A stretch of 64,000 nucleotides of DNA. Origin: Topomyia yanbarensis (Eukaryota; Arthropoda; Insecta; Diptera; Culicidae). The DNA is taken from NCBI RefSeq assembly GCF_030247195.1, contig NC_080672.1:4092001-4156000 (forward strand). The letters run 5' to 3'. A program made the position numbers and the translations under genes. The notes beneath the pieces are model-generated. The model did no database searches. It was not told the origin of the DNA and saw nothing but the letters and a program-made list of their open reading frames with translations. Below, in pieces: positions 57,601 through 64,000 of the stretch; positions within the stretch are counted from its first letter, which is position 1, and each line of letters opens with the position of its first letter.

Positions 57601-60600
57601 TTCAGTTTTATATTATGCAACTGTCAAAATTATGAATCTATAACCACTCCTGAATATGTCGCTAAATCGTTTCCTGAGTGTATGTGCTGAATGCTCTATA
57701 TATTTAAAAAACTGTTCTAAGCGTAATTCAAATGAAGCAAAAAGTATACAAAGCTTTGTTTCTTTTCCTTTAAAAAGAACCCAACCAGACAATTTTCCAA
57801 TATTCCGAAAGAGGTAGTCGCCATCTTGGGTTTCAAAATGGCGTCACTAATCGATTTCCGTTGTCTACTGCCCACCCCCTTTCAAATGACGCCCGTATTG
57901 ATGCTATCTCTTGCTATTTTCTGGTAACCGGTAAGTTAAGATTTCTTCATTGGTTTCTACTAAATCGTTGTGCAAAAATTGTCCATACAAATTTCGGTTT
58001 TAAGCTATGAAGCCACATTTAGATGTTTTTTGATAACTTCACCTCAGATTTTTAAATATCCCAAGCATCGTGTAGTTTCGATTCATTTTCGGCAACCCTT
58101 CGAGCCCTGAGGCAGAAACCTTATGAGAAACATCCAAATCTATATAATAATCGAACGAATAAAGTCCTTGCCAGCAGTTTGCATTGATTGTCTATCATTA
58201 ACTGGTTCAGCGCACTCCTGTCCAGCTTGTGTATTATGGGACCCCCAAATAACACTAAATAAAAATTATTCTCACACCTACAGTGTGCTTTATTAAAAAA
58301 AGAAACCTTCCTTTGTTAATCATGACCAGCACTGAATGGTTCATCACCGCGAAGAAGTTTGAAGACCGAAGCGAACAGCGAAAAGCTTGTCTTAAAAGTT
58401 GTTGATTGCATAACAAGCACTGATTTTCCGTTCCTCTTCTGCTCTTCTGTCGATTCCAACTCAATCTGATGGCACTATTTTTAGCTCGTTACAGTTCGAA
58501 AATTTCTTCATCCAGTCGGAAACGGTCGCTGGTGGTGGTGTATTGTGGTTGTGCACTGTGGTATGTTTACTACATCGAGCGCTATTCTTTTATTCAACCA
58601 CCGACGGTTGATGCATTCATAATGCCATGAATGTTTGTTTGATTTCGAGAAAATGCGGTCCAAAAGGCAGCTTGGCAGTGTTGCCAACATGTCGTTTTAG
58701 TGAGGATCACAATTTTCTGACATGTGATGAAATGGTGAAAATAATAAAATGATTCATTCCACGGCATACTAGATCAACCTGCGAACTGGGAACCAGGACT
58801 CTGAAGGGTACGTCGCGTCTGAAGGTACATTTTCTTGCATCCAGTCACGTTGCTTTCCACTCGTCGGTTGCTCTTTCTCAAGCTGCAGAAGGGAAAAACA
58901 GGAAAATCAATTCAAATCCCACCAGTAGTGTAAGGAAAGTGACTTAGAAAAGTGCCGCAGCGATAGACCGATTTCTGTCTGGAGGGCGGTTGTTTACTCG
59001 TTTCGAAGCACATGTACATTCGAAATAACATCTCCAAAAACACGAGGCAGCTTGATTACAGGAAAAAAAATACAAATTTAAGGCGATTGGTTACGATACG
59101 TGTCACTTTTTGTGTCATGATTGAAACCGATCAATCACTGCACTGCTACTGTCGGGTTGTTGCCAGTAATTAGCTTAATTAAGTGGCGGAAACATTGCTC
59201 GCAATCACTTCATTCTGTTTTTTTTTTGTTATTGCTTCGACCACAACATTATTTTGCCCTGCTATCAACGGGAACCATGTTTGTTTGTCGTTTAATGTTG
59301 AGGCAATTAGCATTTTAAATTGAATTTTGTTTGTTCCAACTAGAAGTTGCCGCACGAATTGAAAATTTCGAAGTTTGAGCTCGAGCCAACGATGTGATTA
59401 CTATGGACGATACACCCATTATGGACGAGTGGCAGAAATTTGCATAATTATGTCATTAAATTTGAGATAGCATCTAGGCTGTGCCCATTCGTAAAGTTTG
59501 ATGTGGTCAGAGATGTTGGACAGGAAAATTAGCGAAATTCCTTGTTTTGCTTCAAGAGCTTTTGTGCTGTGAAGGTTTCATGTAAAAGCTCACCAGAGAA
59601 GCACTTTTTCCAAAGGTTGCTGCGATAAATGTTTCTAGATTGTTATTTTTTCAAAGAAAAATTAAATTGTTTCTATGACAATTAGATACAAGTGGTTGTT
59701 TTCATAGCAAGGATATCGTTTCTTAAGAGTATACAAATACACTTAACTTGGTTAAACTGCAATTACAAATTGTCAAGGTGTTTCTCTCCGATTATAGGTA
59801 GGTACATTGAATTTCCTCGATGATTACCCTAGTATGACTAAAATGAACATTTCGCCAATCATGTTCGTACATATTCTATATCGTCTACTCGCTATCTGCA
59901 CTAACACTTTGCTTGATTACGATGGCATTATGATAATTAAGCTAATTAGATTTGATAGCGCAAGTCTCGCACGATTCTAGTTCGCCAGCGTGTGTAGTAC
60001 AACGCTTCACAAGATTCTATTCCTCGAAACTACACAATATCTGGTTCTCGGGGTTCATATCCACGTTCTCCGTCGTTTCTGAGCGAAATTGAATTTATAG
60101 CCACGACGCTGCACTGCACTGGCCTCACCAATGTGTGGCGCTGCTGGCCAAAGACTTGAATCGAAGACTCATGCAGCAGACGGTCCATCATTAACAATAT
60201 CGGTGAAATTATGCATGCCATGGCATGTCCTCTTTTGTGGCAGGCGCTCTCCTCTATAAGAGCTAACCCTTGGAACAAGTGCGTGTATGGTGGTGCGGTT
60301 CCGTATTATCAGATCCGAGACGGAAATGTTTCACTGTCACTGTCGGGTTCTGGTTTCTCAGCTTGGAGTGTGAATGAGCACAATTTCATTAGGCAGACCC
60401 TCCGGACCAGCGGCGGGTATAGACAACCAGGAGAATCTATGAAAAGCGAGTTCGATAATGCCCCATGCAGCTTACGAGGATGGCTCAGCAGATAAATGAA
60501 CAAGGGACAGCATTCATCCTAATTTGTTGCCACCAGCTACTTACTGTGATGGAGTGTGACACCGAACGGTTTATGACGGTGGAAGGAATCAACTCTCGAT

Positions 60601-61369
60601 GGACGAATGGTAATATCTGAACGGGAACACTAGTCATTCTGCTGTAATTGAAATGTAATATCCTTCGTTCTAATAATTCTCGTGCAGAGAAAGTAAATTA
60701 GAGCTGCACAGTGATGCGAAACGAAGGGGAAATGTGGGTAACAAGTAAATGCAGTTCAAAATTGTATTACCATTTTCGATCATTTTTTTACTATTTAGCA
60801 GTATGAAAGTTTGTGGTTTGAACCGATTCTAAAACGATCTTTTTATATCAATGCTGTTGAGAACAGCCTGAAGTAACAGAGCTGCGTCGGATGCAGTAGG
60901 CTTTGACAAGGCAATAGTAAGAAAGTGTTGAAGTGAAGATATTTGGAAGCCAGGAACGCACGCTTGTTGCTAGGCATCGACTCGCTTGTTTACATTGAGA
61001 AAAAATGGATTTCGAAATGAAAATTCAAACGCACAAATCAGAGTTTTCGGACATTTTTCTTCGGTCATCTGCAGAGTGGCAGAAAATTTGAAGTTTTGTT
61101 AGGAAACGATTAATGTTTCACGGGTGTTTTTGCAGTGGTGTGTTTAAAGTAGATTTGAAAAAGTGCAATGAAAATTAGAAGAAAAATAAGAATGTTTCGA
61201 AAAGAAACCCCAAGTGAAGAGAGGTGATATTTTCGTACAAAATAAGAACTATAGATCGCATTCCGTCAAAAACTCGGGTTGATTGTATAGGAAAATGTTC
61301 TAGCTTCCTCAAGTAGCAGTTTCACGGTACACCGGTAAGTTTAGTGTGTTGAAAAAAGTATTTTATATA
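57601..61369. other. No recognised coding gene
   Basis: Mostly unique-looking sequence, moderately AT-rich, with no transposon family I recognise. Short open frames have no domains. CCGGTAAGT donor-like words occur near 57936 and 61334, so non-coding exons of a host gene are possible but unsupported. Confidence 0.35.
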
Positions 61370-62060
61370 CACATCTCTCGTACGACATTCTCTGCGCCTA
61401 GAGCCAGCAACTCGCTCCGCACTTTTTAGAAACTGGGTTACACGAAGACAACAAGCTGCGACGTTTCCTCCTTATACTTACAATTCGGGTAGTAGGGTAA
61501 AGATTCGCTACCGAACCGATGAAGATTTTTCATGATGCAGTCGTGATCTGACAGTAACTGCGTCTGAAAAAAAATTCTTGCCAAGCTTCTCGCACCTCAC
61601 GCACCCATTCATTGATAAGCCATTGAGTTGATCACCTTTACCGCTTTCTCACAGGCTTAATCTACGGGATTATTGAACTTTTTCCTGTCGTTGATCATTA
61701 CTAGCTGTTACAGTCGATACGACTGTTAAGATTCCTACGGTGATCTGAGCCCGCTAAAGCGCTTTGCAGTTGCTCACCAGCACCACCTCCGTTTTATGGT
61801 GTCTCAACTCCAATGGGCAGCTTTAGCGTTACCATACCATTATACAGGGCGTTCCGCGCGTTGAACCAAATATGGGGCCTTGTCGCACTGCCACCGTGAT
61901 CTTCGAATTTGTTGTGTAGATCAACACTCGATCCTGAAATTGCATAATTATTGGGGTAGTTGCATTTTAGGCAACGAAACGATGCTGCTACTGGCTCCCT
62001 GCTGGCAGTGTCGAACGCATTCTTCACAATATTCAATCAAAATCTGTTCCATTGCCTGCA
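61370..62060 (-). pseudogene. R1-clade LINE ORF2 relic (reverse transcriptase to C-terminus)
   Basis: Reading the minus strand from 62060: IVKNAFDTASREPVAASFRCL (block A, as in VKNAFNSASW at 36650), then ALYNGMVTLKLPIGVETP (as WNGIYDGVLTLQLP at 37490). Next, in other frames, come HKTEVVLVSNCKAL, QITVGIL, ACEKAVKVINSMA and finally FFQTQLLSDHDCIMKNLHRFGSES with a Cys-His tail, matching 38216-38340. The catalytic FADD motif and flanks are deleted. It belongs to the same clade as the 32.7-39.5 kb element, in the opposite orientation. Confidence 0.75.
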
Positions 62061-62340
62061 GAAACAATTAGGACGCACGCGATCCTCCAAATATCAGTAT
62101 TTAGTAGTTCCTTAGATTTTGAAAAATATACTAAAACAGACTATAGGATTTAGATTAAAAAAACCGATTTAATCCACCTAGCAGTGAGATGAGACATTTC
62201 TTACACATATCACTGTTGGATTATTCATTAGTTCGCCGAACTCATGCGAAGTAGGCACCCAACTAGAGGTGGGATGAAAACAGTTTCTAGTCCTACACCA
62301 ATAAAATCTCGAAGAAACTGAATAGATTATAGAAAATCAT
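62061..62340. other. No recognised gene
   Basis: Short AT-rich spacer leading into the minisatellite. Nothing is recognised. Confidence 0.4.
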
Positions 62341-63065
62341 TAAAACGAGCGAAATAAAAAATAAAATAAAAAGGCGTTCAAATTCATAAAATGAGTAGGA
62401 TGGTTAATGTAAATTATAAAATACACGAATCAATTTAGATTAGCTCATCAAATGTAAATAAATCAAATGAATTAAATGAATCGGATGAATCAAATGAATC
62501 AAATGAAACAAATGAATCAAATGAAAGAAATGAATCAATTTAATGAATGCAGTAAATACAATGAATCAAATGAATGAAATGGATCAAATGAATAAAATGA
62601 ATGGAATGAACAAAATGAATAAAATAAATAATAAATGAAATGAATAAATAATCAAATAAACAAAATTAACTGAATTAATAAAATGAATAAAAAGAAGAAG
62701 ATGAGCAGAATAAAATTGAAATAAAAAATTAAACGATGTTAAAAGATTAAATTAATCGAAAATTAATATAAAAAATAAATTGTGTCAAATAAATTATTTG
62801 AATGAAATGAATAAAACTGAATAAATAGGGTATTAAAATTAAAAAAAAATCTGAACAAATTATATGACAGGAAAAATGAATAGAATGCATTGAATGCATA
62901 TAATGAAAACAGTGCATAAAATAAGTTAAATGAATGATATGAATAAAATGCACACAAAGAATAAACTGATCAAAGTGAATCCAAAGAATGAAACGAATAA
63001 AAGAGATAAAAAGACAGATGAACAAATTGAATAAAAAAACAATGAATGAAATAATTAATTAAAAT
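62341..63065. repeat. Degenerate AATGAATCA / AATGAATAA minisatellite
   Basis: About 700 bp of 9-10-bp words of the form ATGAATCAA, ATGAATAAA and ATGAAAGAA. It is best preserved at 62465-62640 and decays to both sides. It creates His/Met/Phe/Ser-rich open frames on the minus strand (62747-63025) that are not genes. Confidence 0.85.
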
Positions 63066-63798
63066 GCAATTATCATATATTTAAAGTTAAAAAATATTTT
63101 TGAATAAAGAAAATGAATAAACCGGATTGTACGAATTTGAGAACCATTGCATCAGAAGGTTATGAAATGTTTTTGAAAATCCAATCTTCTGATAAATGGC
63201 TAATTAATATATAATGGACTTTCTGGGACTTCCATCCTTTTTTTTTTGTTTTAGCCGTTTCGTTTTCATGCTTCTTTACTTGACGGCGTCGTTTAAGTAT
63301 TATCTGGTGTTTCTACTTAATTGATGGACCGTAATAAGTTATCAGGAACCTAGAACGTTCAATTTTCGTTGGAATTCAAAGTTTACTTTTTGGTCACATA
63401 TTCCTGATTTTTTTGAACAGAATAGAATATGCTGGTCCAGTATTTTAACGCACAATTGAATATAGTAAAGTGAGACAAGGTCACATGTGCTTTCAATCCC
63501 CTTGAACAGAGAGCGACAGAGGAAGAATGTGATTCGTGAATGAGACAGGTAGATATTTCTTTTTCAGTTGCATTAAATTGAATAATGTGAAGTGTCTAGA
63601 ATATATTGGCTCAAATGGCACGTTCCCCGTACATAGTCGGGGATTTGTGCCGTGTGTTTTCATCATTTCCTGAGCGGAAGGAAAGGACAAGGAGGTGTGG
63701 GGAAGTAGACTTGGAAGGGTGGGAAAAACAGCACAAAACAAAAAATAAACAACAGGTAAATTAAACTCACAAGTAGTTCAACTTGCCTGCGAATAAGC
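63066..63798. other. No recognised gene
   Basis: AT-rich, with a T-run near 63240. An open frame on the minus strand (63493-63741) has no recognisable domain. Confidence 0.4.
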
Positions 63799-64000
63799 CT
63801 AAAGCTCTTTACCACATTGGATAAGAAACTTTAGTATGTCTCTGAGTTTCAGTCGACCAAACATGGTTTCGTCTATATAAGGACGGCTGAAGACTCGTAA
63901 TCGCAATTGCGCTAGCGCTGGGCAGTTGCATATCAGATGATATGAAGTTCCGTAGTCGGATTCACAAAGATCACATGAAAAAGACTCAGCGCGCTGAATA
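63799..64000 (-). CDS. LINE ORF2 C-terminal end, partial (runs off window)
   Basis: An open frame enters from beyond 64000 and stops at TAG (63801-63799). It contains CDLCESDYGTSYHLICNCPAL and then LRVFSRP...LKLRDILKFLIQCGKEL. The C-x2-C...H-x3-C-x-C Cys-His cluster followed by a basic Leu-rich end is the C-terminal tail of non-LTR retrotransposon ORF2 proteins, probably of an RNase H-bearing clade. Without the polymerase the clade is uncertain. No damage is visible in the 66 codons present. Confidence 0.65.
   Translation of the reverse strand, partial: IQRAESFSCDLCESDYGTSYHLICNCPALAQLRLRVFSRPYIDETMFGRLKLRDILKFLIQCGKEL

Noticed and set aside
61320..61340. Splice donor CCGGTAAGT as evidence for a host exon
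   Set aside because: A single donor-like word with no reading frame or acceptor. Such words occur by chance.
62747..63025. 92-codon His/Met/Phe-rich open frame on the minus strand
   Set aside because: It is the translation of the GAAT-rich minisatellite.

Overview
The window looks like a transposon-rich, gene-poor stretch of an insect nuclear genome, most likely a mosquito. The reasons are an AT-rich background, long microsatellites, and a mixed load of Jockey-, R1-, I- and RTE-like non-LTR retrotransposons, hAT and piggyBac DNA transposons, an IS630/ITmD37E-like relic and tRNA-related SINE-like sequence. The species call is inference. I found no convincing host protein gene, rRNA gene, intact tRNA or CRISPR array. 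The only long undamaged gene is a piggyBac-type transposase (8071-9840, minus).

Left part (1-18.6 kb): diverged repeats and a 260-bp (TA)n tract are followed by a Jockey-like LINE. That LINE is split at 5340 by a 7.0-kb hAT-type element (5341-12384, 8-bp target duplication GTCCTTCC). The hAT-type element is itself split by a complete piggyBac element (7884-10410, TTAA duplication). The LINE resumes at 12385 and is lost within its reverse transcriptase near 15020. A solo arm of a long inverted repeat, a block rich in TTCATGAA/GTGAAC motifs and a direct duplication follow.

Middle part (18.6-32 kb): a second hAT-type element (18628-23699, duplication CAGAGTAT) carries I-clade LINE pieces, an RTE-like reverse transcriptase relic cut by a TTAA MITE, and a pair of ~0.68-kb inverted arms. 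A stretch without recognised genes has a SINE-like sequence and a TATA+Inr core promoter candidate at 25097-25129. A third hAT-type element (27037-31523, duplication GCCACGGC) holds a TTAA MITE and a TA MITE.

Right part (32-64 kb): a GC-richer R1-clade LINE (about 32.7-39.46 kb) is interrupted by a 5'-truncated I-clade LINE (34267-35708) and a solo LTR (36720-37356). The first insertion fuses the R1 endonuclease in frame to an RNase H tail. Next come a long-TIR transposon with a broken protein of an uncharacterised, transposase-like family (about 39.5-41.8 kb), a 2-kb palindrome (42141-44138), a fourth 8-bp-duplication element (45660-47490), minus-strand I-clade relics (49.9-53.9 kb), an ITmD37E-like relic, an R1 relic (61.4-62.06 kb, minus), a GAAT-rich minisatellite and the end of another LINE running off the window.

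The open reading frames do not form a host pathway. Their order records successive insertions. All calls are by reading motifs, repeats and target duplications in the sequence. Family names rest on remembered motifs, with no database search.
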